DNA of 64,000 nucleotides from Pseudopedobacter sp037968815 (GTDB lineage Bacteria > Bacteroidota > Bacteroidia > Sphingobacteriales > Sphingobacteriaceae): positions 1-64,000 of the forward strand of contig JBBKWF010000007.1 of the NCBI GenBank assembly GCA_037968815.1. Direction: 5' to 3'. Both the position numbers and the translations under genes were made by a program. Within the stretch, counting starts at the first letter, position 1. Each line of letters begins with the position of its first letter. Positions 1-8,722 of this stretch are shown one piece after another. The notes under the pieces are model-generated. The model searched no databases and was not told where the DNA came from. It saw only the letters and a program-made list of their open reading frames with translations.

Positions 1-810
1 GAAGGCGGAACCGGAGTTTATACTTATAGCAAAGACGGAACAACATTCCAATCGGAAAACACGTTCACTGGCTTAATAGCAGATAATTACACTTTCACAG
101 TAAAAGATGCGAATGATTGTGCAACTACAATTGCTGTAAGCATTACTGAACCATCAGAGTTAAAAGTTGAAGCAGAGAACACCACAATCAAATGCTTTGG
201 TGGAGCTTCAGAGGTTAAACTAAAGGCAGAAGGCGGAACAGGAGTATATACCTACAGCAAGGACGGAATAACCTTCCAATCCGGAAACACCTTTACTGGT
301 TTACTAGCAGATGATTGCACATTTACGGTAAAAGATGCTAACGGCTGCGCCACAACAATAGCTGTGAGCATTACCGAGCCAGCGAAACTTAAGTTAAGCT
401 CAGAAAACACAGAAATCAAATGTTTCGGTGGGACATCAGAGGTTAAACTAAGGGCAGAAGGCGGAACCGGAGTCTATACTTACAGCAAAGACGGAACGAA
501 CTTCCAGTCAGGAAATATATTCACTGGCCTACTAGCAGATGATTACACCTTCACAGTAAAAGATGCGAATGATTGCGAAACTACAATAGCTGTGAGTATT
601 ACCGAGCCACCAGAGCTAAAAGCTGAAGCCGAAAATACGACGATTAAATGCTTTGGCGGAATATCAGAAGTTAAGCTGAAAGGAGAAGGCGGAACCGGAG
701 CTTATACTTACAGCAAAGACGGAACCACTTTCCAGTCCGGAAATACATTCACTAGTTTATTAGCGGGTGGTTACACTTTTACAGTAAAAGACGAGAATGA
801 TTGTGTAAAC
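1..810 (+). repeat. 228-bp tandem repeat array inside adhesin gene
   Basis: The same motif (encoding EGGTG.YTYSKDG) recurs at bases 1, 229, 457 and 685, an exact 228-bp (76-codon) period. Copies are close to identical in DNA as well as protein; the fourth diverges after about base 804. The array runs off the left edge, so the copy number is a minimum. Copy 2 has Cys where the others have Tyr or Asn-Tyr (LLADDC, near base 315). Confidence 0.95.
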
Positions 811-3099
811 ACCATCTTCGTGAAAATTGATCAACCGTCCCTTCCAATTTCAATTATTGGAACACATGAAAATAATGTATGCTACTCCGAAGAAAAAGGG
901 AAAATAGAAACGAAAATATCTGGCGGAACAGCACCTTATAAATATTTATGGAGCAACGGCGCAACCACTCAAAACATAACAAATCTTGCTCCTGGTGTTT
1001 ACAGCCTAACAGTTACGGATCAAAACGGGTGTACGCAAACACTATCCACACAGATATTACCTTTAAAACCATTTGTAATTACCGAGCAAATACAACAGAT
1101 TAAATGTTTTGGTGGGAACTCAGGTGAAATTACCCTTGAATTAAATGGGGGAGAAGCTCCTTATCAAGTTAGTTGGTCAAATGGAGCAAGCGGTTTAAGA
1201 CTTAAAAATTTAGCACCAGGCAATTATACCTATACAGCTAAAGATGCTTTTGGTTGTATACAAACCAAAACAATTATTATTTCTCAACCTCAATTGCTTT
1301 CAGCTAAAGCAGAAGTTAAAAATACTACCTGTAAATACTCTCCAGATGGTGCTATTAAATTAAACGTTTCGGGCGGAACGCAACCTTATAAATTTATTTG
1401 GAACAGTACAGATAGAGGTCAAAATAACTCATTATTAAACGTTAATGTTGGCAAATACAACATCACCGTTATTGATGCAAATAACTGCTCCATACAGATT
1501 TCTGCTGAAGTTTTACCGGGTAATTGTGCACCAAGTGCAGATAACGATAGGTACGAAACAAAAGAAGATACCCCAATCATTATCAACACACCAGGTGTTA
1601 TTGTGAACGATCTTGACCCAGATGATGATCAATTAAAAGTGACTTTAGCAAGCGCAAAAGATCCTAGCGGAGAAGTTGGAGATGTAGATGCTAGTAACAC
1701 CGTTTTTAGAACTAAAAATGGTAAAGTTATTTTAAATCAAGATGGCTCATTTACATATTTTCCAAATAAAAACTTTGTAGGCACTGAGCATTTTATTTAT
1801 GAAGTAAATGATGGTGAACTTAAATCGAATTTTGCACAGGTAACCATTGTAGTTACAGAGGTAAATGACCCACCTAATGCCTTAGATGACTTTTTTATTA
1901 CCGTAGAAGATACCCCAGTAAATGGCTCGGTTGCAACTAATGATTCTGACCCTGAAAATGAACAATTAAATTATATCATTACCACACAGCCTTCAAGCGG
2001 TAATGTTACTTTAAATCCCGATGGTACATTTACGTACATTCCAGAAGAAAATTTCGACGGAACGGTTACCTTCAACTACCAAGTTTGTGATCCGCAGGGC
2101 TTATGCGCACAAGCAACAGCTACCGTCACGGTTACGCCGGTTAATGATCCGCCAATTGCAGCTGATGATAAGTTCACCATACAAAGAAATGGGCAAATTA
2201 GTCAGACGGTAACCCTTAACGATAGTGATGCAGATGGAGATCCTTTACAGTTTACCAAACTCACAAATCCAACAAACGGGAGTTTAGTGTTTAACGCCAA
2301 TGGAACATTTGTTTATCAACCGAATCCTAATTTTAAAGGGCTAGATCAGTTTACGTATCGAGCTTGTGACCCTTCCGGTTTATGTGATGACGCAACGGTT
2401 ATACTTGTAATTCAGCCAATTGTAACGGTAAATTTAATCCCGAAAGAAGCAACCATTAAAGAAGGCGATAGCATTAAAGTCACTGCTGTTTTAACAGAAT
2501 CTTTAGTAGAAGATGTAACCGTTTACCTGAGTTTTTCGGGGACGGCTGAAGTCAATAAAGATTACGTTTTAATGGATAACTATGTATCTATAATCATTCC
2601 TGCAAACCAAACAGAAACCACACAGTATTTTAGTATCAACACCATTTTAGATGATGTAAAAGATGATAATGAAGTCATTATTAGTAATATATCTAGTACT
2701 TCAAAACCAGCTTATGTAAATATTGGCAATAACTCAACGGTGACTGTCACAGATGTGTACCCGGAAGCGGTGACAAGCGATTCAACGGAAAACCCAGATA
2801 TTAATCCGGATCCTTTAATTTCTCCTAATGGCGACGGTTTAGGTAACGAAAGTTTTATTATTTATAATATTACAAAGTATCCAGATAATGAAGTGTTGAT
2901 TTTTAACCGTTGGGGAAATAAGGTTTACCAAACTAGAGGTTACGATAATAAAGGAAATTCATTTAAAGGAATAGCAAATGTGGGTATCCTGACTAACTCC
3001 AATACAGACTTGGTTGACGGCGTTTATTATTACATCATCTACACAGATGAAAATAATAAACGTAAAATGAACAAAGGATACTTGATTTTAAAACGCTAG
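1..3099 (+). CDS. Giant T9SS-secreted adhesin with SprB-type repeats (5' partial)
   Basis: The frame is open from base 1, so the start lies outside the window; 1032 residues are visible. Order of parts: four 76-residue repeats (about residues 1-270), more diverged SprB-like repeats each with a conserved Cys (to about 505), three cadherin-like/tandem Ig domains with 'EDTP' and 'DGTFTY' type motifs (about 510-805), a Calx-beta-like domain (about 807-918), and a type B sorting domain of the gliding-motility C-terminal family (about 940-1032, with 'SPNGDG' and 'FNRWGNKVY'). That family directs export by the type IX secretion system to the cell surface. By analogy with SprB it is likely an adhesin; its ligand is unknown. 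No PorP/SprF gene follows directly. A GTG at 364 is internal (Val in the repeat), not a start. Confidence 0.9.
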   Translation, partial: EGGTGVYTYSKDGTTFQSENTFTGLIADNYTFTVKDANDCATTIAVSITEPSELKVEAENTTIKCFGGASEVKLKAEGGTGVYTYSKDGITFQSGNTFTGLLADDCTFTVKDANGCATTIAVSITEPAKLKLSSENTEIKCFGGTSEVKLRAEGGTGVYTYSKDGTNFQSGNIFTGLLADDYTFTVKDANDCETTIAVSITEPPELKAEAENTTIKCFGGISEVKLKGEGGTGAYTYSKDGTTFQSGNTFTSLLAGGYTFTVKDENDCVNTIFVKIDQPSLPISIIGTHENNVCYSEEKGKIETKISGGTAPYKYLWSNGATTQNITNLAPGVYSLTVTDQNGCTQTLSTQILPLKPFVITEQIQQIKCFGGNSGEITLELNGGEAPYQVSWSNGASGLRLKNLAPGNYTYTAKDAFGCIQTKTIIISQPQLLSAKAEVKNTTCKYSPDGAIKLNVSGGTQPYKFIWNSTDRGQNNSLLNVNVGKYNITVIDANNCSIQISAEVLPGNCAPSADNDRYETKEDTPIIINTPGVIVNDLDPDDDQLKVTLASAKDPSGEVGDVDASNTVFRTKNGKVILNQDGSFTYFPNKNFVGTEHFIYEVNDGELKSNFAQVTIVVTEVNDPPNALDDFFITVEDTPVNGSVATNDSDPENEQLNYIITTQPSSGNVTLNPDGTFTYIPEENFDGTVTFNYQVCDPQGLCAQATATVTVTPVNDPPIAADDKFTIQRNGQISQTVTLNDSDADGDPLQFTKLTNPTNGSLVFNANGTFVYQPNPNFKGLDQFTYRACDPSGLCDDATVILVIQPIVTVNLIPKEATIKEGDSIKVTAVLTESLVEDVTVYLSFSGTAEVNKDYVLMDNYVSIIIPANQTETTQYFSINTILDDVKDDNEVIISNISSTSKPAYVNIGNNSTVTVTDVYPEAVTSDSTENPDINPDPLISPNGDGLGNESFIIYNITKYPDNEVLIFNRWGNKVYQTRGYDNKGNSFKGIANVGILTNSNTDLVDGVYYYIIYTDENNKRKMNKGYLILKR

Positions 3100-3474
3100 T
3101 TTCTTGTTAAGCTGAAAAAAAATTAAGTCAACGCAGGGTCGTCTGCGACAGACCCTACTTGGACGTTTCGAACTATTCCACCCAGCCAAAGCACTGCCTT
3201 TAATTAACCGCTAATTCGCCCTTGGAATTTACGATACAGATGAAAAGTAAAACCACTTCCACCCCTAGTAAATTCCGCAGGCGAGAGTTTTTTTGGTTAC
3301 TTTTTTTGCGGAAAAAAAAGTCACTGCCTTTTGCCCGGCATGAGGGCAGGCAAGCCATGTGCGTAAACGCCAAAACTCCAATCGATCACAAAACAACTAT
3401 CGATTCCATAATTGTTGATATTCACCTAACACCTAACACCTAACACCTAACACCTAACACCTAACACCTAACAC
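3100..3474. other. Intergenic spacer with degenerate repeats, no convincing gene
   Basis: The spacer holds a GC-rich hairpin (AGGGTC at 3135-3140 with GACCCT at 3151-3156) without a T-tract, a poly-T/poly-A inverted repeat (3299-3307 with 3312-3321), and a heptamer array at its right end. An ORF at 3222-3443 crosses these and looks accidental. Confidence 0.6.
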
Positions 3475-3478
3475 CTAA
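3423..3478. repeat. Heptamer microsatellite (CACCTAA)x8
   Basis: Eight perfect head-to-tail copies of CACCTAA fill 3423-3478. The last copy supplies the TAG stop of the minus-strand pepT gene (bases 3475-3477). Read in the pepT direction the array is TTAGGTG. A related array lies at the 3' end of the O-antigen ligase gene. Confidence 0.97.
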
Positions 3479-4719
3479 AAACTCTCCTCTTCCCAAATCA
3501 TCGCCAAATTAATAATCGTTCGCACAGCAGCTTCCATATCCTGTACAGAAACCCATTCCTGCTTACTATGAAAAGCGTGTTCGCCAGCAAAAATATTTGG
3601 ACAAGGCAAACCCATAAAAGAGAGTCTAGAGCCGTCCGTCCCACCTCTAATACTTCTTTTCTTAGCTTTTACGCCGGCCCTCTCAATGGCTTTTAAAGCA
3701 AAAGCACTAACGTTTGGATGTTGTGCCACAATTTTTTTCATGTTACGGTATTGTTCCTCAATAATAAAGTCAACAGAAGCACCTGGGTAGTTTTTTAAAA
3801 TTGAGTAACAAATTACTTTTAGCTCATCTTCATGTTTTAGCAAGTTTTTATCTTCAAAATCTCTAATGATAAAATGGATATTAGCTTCTTCCACTTGTCC
3901 GCTAAACTCAACCGGATGAATAAAGCCCTCTTTGTTAGAAGTGCTTTCTGGCGAAAGCCTGTCTTTTGGTAAAGCGGCAATAATTTCTCCAGCTATTTTA
4001 ATGGCACTTTGCATTTTACCTTTCGCAAATCCGGGATGGGCGCTTACACCTTTAATGTTAACCTGCATTCCATCTGCCGAAAAAGTTTCGTCTTCAAAAG
4101 AACCTAAGGTTTCTCCATCAATGGTATAACCAAAATCAGCACCAAGCTTTTTAACATCTAAATGGTTAACTCCTCTGCCAATTTCTTCGTCTGGGGTAAA
4201 TAATATTTTTATTTCACCATGTTTAACTTCTGGGTTTTGCATAAAATAATTTGTAGCATCCATAATTTCGGCGACACCCGCTTTATTATCAGCACCTAAA
4301 AGTGTAGTGCCGCTGGCTGTAATAATGTCATTTCCTATCTGTGCTTTCAAATCTGGGTGGTCATCCATTTTCAACACTACAGAACTATCATCAGGTAAAA
4401 CCAAGTCTTCGCCATTATAATTGGTGTGAATAATAGGCTTAACACCCTCACCGCTACAGTCTGGAGAAGTATCCACATGAGAACAGAAGCATATTACTGG
4501 TACAGCTTTCTCGGTATTTGACGGAATTGTCCCAAAAACATAACCAAATTCATCCAAATGCGCATCCGTAATGCCCATTTCTAGCAGTTCTTCTACCAAT
4601 TCAGCAGAAAGTATTTTTTGCTTAGGAGTAGAAGGTACAGAAACAGAGTTGTAATCAGACTGAGTGTCGTATTTTACGTATTTTGTAAAGCGCTCTTTAA
4701 CAGTGTGTTTGATGTTCAT
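3475..4719 (-). CDS. pepT: Peptidase T (tripeptide aminopeptidase)
   Basis: A 414-residue M20-family zinc peptidase that removes the N-terminal residue of tripeptides in the cytoplasm. The di-zinc site is recognisable: H81/D83 in FCSHVDTSP, D144 in GADNKAG, E178/E179 in TPDEEIG, D201 in YTIDGE, and a late His in GEHAFHSKQEW. Length matches the family (about 408). ATG start at 4719; the stop falls inside the heptamer array downstream. It is divergent from the barrel gene at 4841 and appears to be a single-gene unit. Confidence 0.96.
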   Translation of the reverse strand: MNIKHTVKERFTKYVKYDTQSDYNSVSVPSTPKQKILSAELVEELLEMGITDAHLDEFGYVFGTIPSNTEKAVPVICFCSHVDTSPDCSGEGVKPIIHTNYNGEDLVLPDDSSVVLKMDDHPDLKAQIGNDIITASGTTLLGADNKAGVAEIMDATNYFMQNPEVKHGEIKILFTPDEEIGRGVNHLDVKKLGADFGYTIDGETLGSFEDETFSADGMQVNIKGVSAHPGFAKGKMQSAIKIAGEIIAALPKDRLSPESTSNKEGFIHPVEFSGQVEEANIHFIIRDFEDKNLLKHEDELKVICYSILKNYPGASVDFIIEEQYRNMKKIVAQHPNVSAFALKAIERAGVKAKKRSIRGGTDGSRLSFMGLPCPNIFAGEHAFHSKQEWVSVQDMEAAVRTIINLAMIWEEESF

Positions 4720-4840
4720 TTAAATAGAATTTTGATTAACGGATTATTTAAAATATTTTTATGGCTTGTTTAAAAGAAAAAACAAATAAAGTAAAAGATA
4801 TTTTACAAACTTGAAAATTTTACATTAGCTATTAAGAAAT

Positions 4841-5623
4841 TTGAAAAAATTAATTTTCATCCTTTTACTTTTCGTGTCTGTTCAGGCGTTTTCGCAAGCT
4901 CAATTTAGTAGAATAGGGTTTGGTGTTGCCGGCGGATTAACTACTGCTTTTACGGGGTTAACTTACGGCTTAAGCCCTGATGTTTTTCCTTTAGCTGGCG
5001 TAGATCCGAATAAAACGCTAACGATCAATAAATCTAAAGTGCTTGGTGCCTCTCTTGATTATTATTTTACTCCATTTATTCATGGGGGAGTAGAGTATAA
5101 TATGGTACAGCTTAAAGATGGTACAGATAAGTATAACCGAGCATTTATTTCTGACTTTTCATCTATTGAGATTAGAGGAAATGTTTCGGCTGGTCAGTTT
5201 ATAGATTTTTCTTACAGCCCTTTCTTATATGCTATCCGTAATGTAAACGCTGGGATAGGCATCGGCTTCATAAGTGGAAAAAACAATGTGGCTGAGTTTG
5301 ATGAAAATCTTCCATTAGATGCTACTACTCCTTTTCCTCGCAGAACCCATGATGAGGATATAGGTAAAAGCAAATTTAGTAGTGTTATCTCTTTACCTAT
5401 AAGTGTTGGTTACAACTTAAACATATATAACGCTTATCAAGAAGTTAAGTTTGTAGTTGGTTTCAAGTATAAAATGGTGTTTACCACTTCTGATGATTTG
5501 GATGGTTTTGCTGATGACCCAAATACAGCTTCTAACTTCCAAAACAACGCTAAGGATGCTTACACTACATTTGGAGTTTCATTAAAATACCTTTTTGGTC
5601 CTACTAGTTTATATTTCAAGTAA
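4841..5623 (+). CDS. Outer-membrane beta-barrel protein, unknown function
   Basis: 260 residues with a clear signal peptide (KKLIFILLLFVSVQAFS, then AQ), followed by alternating-residue strands and a terminal aromatic pattern (LYFK) typical of small Bacteroidota barrels ('porin family/outer membrane beta-barrel'). The start is TTG, forced by the signal peptide; no ATG fits. A near-consensus -7 box (TACATTAG, 4821-4828) would give a very short leader. The next gene starts 4 bp downstream. Function not recognised. Confidence 0.8.
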   Translation: MKKLIFILLLFVSVQAFSQAQFSRIGFGVAGGLTTAFTGLTYGLSPDVFPLAGVDPNKTLTINKSKVLGASLDYYFTPFIHGGVEYNMVQLKDGTDKYNRAFISDFSSIEIRGNVSAGQFIDFSYSPFLYAIRNVNAGIGIGFISGKNNVAEFDENLPLDATTPFPRRTHDEDIGKSKFSSVISLPISVGYNLNIYNAYQEVKFVVGFKYKMVFTTSDDLDGFADDPNTASNFQNNAKDAYTTFGVSLKYLFGPTSLYFK

Positions 5624-5627
5624 TTAG

Positions 5628-5987
5628 GTGAATATAGAAAGCCTTAGAGAGTATTGCATCAATAAGCCTGGAGTTACAGAAAGTTTCCCTTTTGGTGATC
5701 AAACCTTGGTTTTTAAAGTGGGTGAAAAAGTTTTTATTTTGGCTAGCTTAACAAAGCCAGAAAGCTTTAATGCTAAATGTGATCCCGAAAAAGCAATTAT
5801 TTTAAGAGAGCAACATTCAGAGGTTATCCCCGGTTACCACATGAATAAAAAACACTGGAACACTGTCTATTATAATCAAAGCCTTTCCGAATCACTTTTA
5901 AAAGAACTTATCGACCACTCATATCAGCTAGTTTTTTCTAGTTTACCTAAAGCAGTACAATCTCAAATTAATGTATCAGATACTTAA
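5628..5987 (+). CDS. MmcQ/YjbR family protein
   Basis: 119 residues beginning with GTG, 4 bp after the barrel gene. It has the family pattern: CxxKPGVTESFPFGDQTLVFKV near the N-terminus, then Y..NKKHWNTV and a C-terminal DHSYQLV. The YjbR fold resembles a 'double wing' DNA-binding domain, but a physiological role is not established. It overlaps the rhomboid gene by 17 bp, so the three genes 4841-6591 are probably co-transcribed. Confidence 0.88.
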   Translation: MNIESLREYCINKPGVTESFPFGDQTLVFKVGEKVFILASLTKPESFNAKCDPEKAIILREQHSEVIPGYHMNKKHWNTVYYNQSLSESLLKELIDHSYQLVFSSLPKAVQSQINVSDT

Positions 5988-6591
5988 CGACACGCCGGTT
6001 TCGGTAATCATATTTATTTTCACCATTGCAACCAGTGTTTATGCATTTTATGAAGATTCGCTTTTTGGGAAGTTTATGCTTCATCCATACTCGGTAAGTA
6101 AAGGGCGAAATATATATCAACTTATTTCAAGTGGTTTTATCCATAAAGATTGGCAACATCTTATTTTTAATATGTTGTCGTACTATTTCTTTGCTTTTGA
6201 TCTGGAGCGAACTATTGGGCATTGGCAATTTGGGGTATTATATATTTTGGGTCTGATTTTAAGTGATTTGCCAACCGTTTTTAAACATAAGAACAATTAT
6301 CATTACCATAGTTTGGGCGCATCTGGGGCAGTATGTGCGGTGTTGTTTTCTTTTATTCTTTTTTCGCCGTTCACCACTTTGTTAATTATTCCAATTCCAT
6401 TTCCGATACCAGCAATAATTTATGGAGTATTATTTTTAATATATACTTCTTATGCTGGGCGTAAGGCAAATGACGGAATTAACCATCAAGCTCACTTTTA
6501 TGGAGCCTTATCGGGCGTCTTCATTACTATTATACTTTACCCACAAGTAATTCAGTTTTTTCTTTCTAACCTTAGCGCAAAATTATTTTAA
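5971..6591 (+). CDS. Rhomboid family intramembrane serine protease
   Basis: 206 residues with about six membrane segments. The catalytic dyad is visible: Ser119 in GASGA and His175 in AHFYGALSG, with the supporting H63..N67 pair in HLIFNM, as in GlpG. Rhomboids cut single-pass membrane proteins within the membrane; the substrate here is unknown. It starts inside the 3' end of the YjbR-like gene (17-bp overlap). Confidence 0.93.
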   Translation: MYQILNDTPVSVIIFIFTIATSVYAFYEDSLFGKFMLHPYSVSKGRNIYQLISSGFIHKDWQHLIFNMLSYYFFAFDLERTIGHWQFGVLYILGLILSDLPTVFKHKNNYHYHSLGASGAVCAVLFSFILFSPFTTLLIIPIPFPIPAIIYGVLFLIYTSYAGRKANDGINHQAHFYGALSGVFITIILYPQVIQFFLSNLSAKLF

Positions 6592-7007
6592 GTAGCCCTT
6601 AAGTATACTTATAAATTGAGTCTATCTTGATTCAATTGATCGCTTGTAAAAGTGTTTTTGATGTTACTGCTTGCATATTGAACACATATACAGCTCCATC
6701 TCCTTCCGTTTTTAGGACTATTCACAAAATCCTTTCTTGCTAAGAATTCGCTGAATAAATGAATGAAACATATTTTCGTGTTTATTTACTTTGTTATTAA
6801 TGTTTTATGCTTTTAAGTTATTAATTATATCTTAATAGTTTCCGTTTTTTGCTTTTTAAGTTCGATAAATTGAATAAGATGAACAACTATTTCTTTGATC
6901 TTCTCTGTTATGTTTGTAGGGTAGGCTAAGTTCTGATATCGGATAATGCCTGCTAGTTTTACATAACCCAAACATTATCCCTGGAAGGAGTAGCAGGAGT
7001 GAGTAAT
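6592..7007. other. Intergenic region and leader of secreted-protein cassette
   Basis: The first 300 bases are AT-rich with no ORF or RNA I can support. A -7 type box TATGTTTG lies at 6909-6916 (no TTTG at the ideal upstream distance). The following roughly 90 bases form a leader with two sets of complementary arms (see the separate entry) and two purine-rich blocks, GGAAGGAG (6983-6990) and AGGAG (6995-6999). Confidence 0.5.
6941..6997 (+). promoter_or_regulatory. Pseudoknot-like leader element before Ig-like gene
   Basis: GGATAATG (6941-6948) is fully complementary to CATTATCC (6973-6980), and CCTGCTA (6949-6955) to TAGCAGG (6991-6997). The order is a-b-a'-b', which cannot nest and is the layout of an H-type pseudoknot with abutting stems of 8 and 7 bp. 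The last arm overlaps the AGGAG just before the start codon. I do not recognise it as a known riboswitch class. The pairing is seen directly; any regulatory role is inference. Confidence 0.5.
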
Positions 7008-8696
7008 ATGTCAGTAGGAAAGTACACCTTAATCCCTCTTTTTTGGTTATTACTCATAAAAGGTGCCTTTGGGCAATGCGCTATTCAAATACGGGAATAC
7101 GCCACCAACCAACAGGTAAACAAGGGTAGTAATACCTCGGTTACTAATGCCTCAAATGCTACGGATGGTGTAGCTTCAAATTACGCTACCCTTAGTCGCA
7201 ACTTTCTATCAACGGGTGCAGTTACCCAATTTTTAGAATTCAATAGTAAAGAGCTTGTCGCGGGGACTCCTGTAACAATTAAAGCTGCATTTCCCGCCAG
7301 TTTGCTAACAATTTTAAGTCATTTAGAGATACAGCCCTTCACCAACCTACGTAAGGTCAGTGGTGATTGGATTGCCGATGCCGCAGGCACTGCGGTAAGT
7401 ACTGTAACATTAGCGAATGTAGTTAATGCCGCGGGTGATTTAGAGATTACCATCATACCAAAAACCTCAGGCGGTGTAAATGTAGGTTATGATGGGGTAT
7501 GGATTAAGCTTTCAGGACCTCTTACTCTAGGTGAAAGTCTTGACGTATTTCATGCTTATATTATGAAAGATGCACCTACTTCTGTGAGTTGTGGCGCCCC
7601 TGTTGATGTTTTAGCAGGCGTGAGAGCAGGTGCCGTTTTGGGTGGTATTTTAAGCGCAACTGGCTCTGTAAGCGATAAATATAATGCCATTGATAACGAT
7701 CCTACTTACAGTACCTATGCTGAGATGTCTGTAGGTCTGCAGCTTTTGAGCAAAGTATACCATACTACTATATTTAGTAGTTCATCGCAAATAGGTGATC
7801 AAATAAGTATGGTGCTGGAAAAACCTAATGGCAGTGTTTTAGACCTAAGTCTTATATCAGGATTTTCTATTCAATTATATAATGGAGCTACAGCGGTGGG
7901 GGTACCCATTAATAGTTTATCTTCTTTTTTGTCGCTCTCTTTGCTGTCTAGTACCCCAGGTGATCAGCGGTCTCATATAACTATTACACCGGTCGTGGTG
8001 TTTGATAGGGTAGAGATTCAGTTAGGCGGTATTGCCAACTTATCACTTACCCCTGGCTTGCGGATATACGATGTTAGAACCATTATAGCTACTCCCGGTA
8101 TAAATATGGATGGGGCCGATTTGAACGTAAAAACACTTTGTGTCGGTAATACGTCAACCTTATCGGTAAATAACACCCAAGCCTGTACCACCTATAAGTG
8201 GTATAATGCCGCTACGGGGGGTGACTTATTATTCGCCGGGGATACTTATACCCCTACCGTAGCAAACCTGATAACAGGGGCAAACACATTTTACGTACAG
8301 GCGAACCGTAATGGCTGTACCGAGACCAGTACCCGTAAGCTGGCTACTATCAATATCAACCCATTGCCGGCCATAAGCCCGGGAGCTGTCCCCGCTATTT
8401 GCCGGGGCACTAGCAGTGCCGCAATTAGTTATACCGAGGCTCTAAATACACCGACTAAATATAGTATAGTATGGGATGCCCCCGCTATTACAGCCGGCTT
8501 TACAAACGTAACCGACGCTATTTTACCCACGGGTAGCATCACGGTAGCAGTACCGCCTGTCGCAGCGGTTGATACCTATACCGGTAGTTTGTTAGTGAAA
8601 AATGCCAATGATTGTTTGAGCCTAGCTATGCCTTTCAGTTTCACTGTAGACGCTGTGGCTACCCGACCTATTATAAACTTAACATTAATACCCTAA
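7008..8696 (+). CDS. Large secreted Ig-like protein of T9SS cassette
   Basis: 562 residues from ATG 7008, chosen over GTG 6999 (9 bp upstream) because AGGAG lies 8 bp before it; both are possible. A signal peptide (LIPLFWLLLIKGAFGQ) precedes a long beta-rich region without a recognised family. A C-terminal Ig-like domain follows (about residues 375-450; CVGNTSTL, C.TYKWYNAATGG), then a further Ig-like segment rich in Pro. It lacks a T9SS C-terminal domain and ends abruptly with RPIINLTLIP. It is the first gene of a run that ends with PorP/SprF. G+C is clearly higher (near 45-50% in parts) than in neighbouring housekeeping genes. Confidence 0.78.
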   Translation: MSVGKYTLIPLFWLLLIKGAFGQCAIQIREYATNQQVNKGSNTSVTNASNATDGVASNYATLSRNFLSTGAVTQFLEFNSKELVAGTPVTIKAAFPASLLTILSHLEIQPFTNLRKVSGDWIADAAGTAVSTVTLANVVNAAGDLEITIIPKTSGGVNVGYDGVWIKLSGPLTLGESLDVFHAYIMKDAPTSVSCGAPVDVLAGVRAGAVLGGILSATGSVSDKYNAIDNDPTYSTYAEMSVGLQLLSKVYHTTIFSSSSQIGDQISMVLEKPNGSVLDLSLISGFSIQLYNGATAVGVPINSLSSFLSLSLLSSTPGDQRSHITITPVVVFDRVEIQLGGIANLSLTPGLRIYDVRTIIATPGINMDGADLNVKTLCVGNTSTLSVNNTQACTTYKWYNAATGGDLLFAGDTYTPTVANLITGANTFYVQANRNGCTETSTRKLATININPLPAISPGAVPAICRGTSSAAISYTEALNTPTKYSIVWDAPAITAGFTNVTDAILPTGSITVAVPPVAAVDTYTGSLLVKNANDCLSLAMPFSFTVDAVATRPIINLTLIP

Positions 8697-8722
8697 TAAT
8701 TAATTCGTCAAAACTAAAAATT

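Noticed and set aside
3135..3156. Terminator of the adhesin gene
   Set aside because: The AGGGTC/GACCCT hairpin has no T-tract on either strand within a useful distance.
3222..3443. A 73-codon plus-strand ORF in the spacer after the adhesin gene
   Set aside because: It crosses a poly-T/poly-A inverted repeat and the heptamer array, gives low-complexity peptide (FFWLLFLRKKK) and has no recognisable domain or promoter.
7008..8696. Pseudogene or truncated adhesin, because no sorting domain follows
   Set aside because: The frame is open from a signal peptide to its stop, and the next gene has its own signal peptide with a similar ending, so separate intact genes are more likely.
8612..8722. Upstream extension of the second Ig-like gene
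   Set aside because: It overlaps the preceding gene and would place a good signal peptide 37 residues inside the protein.
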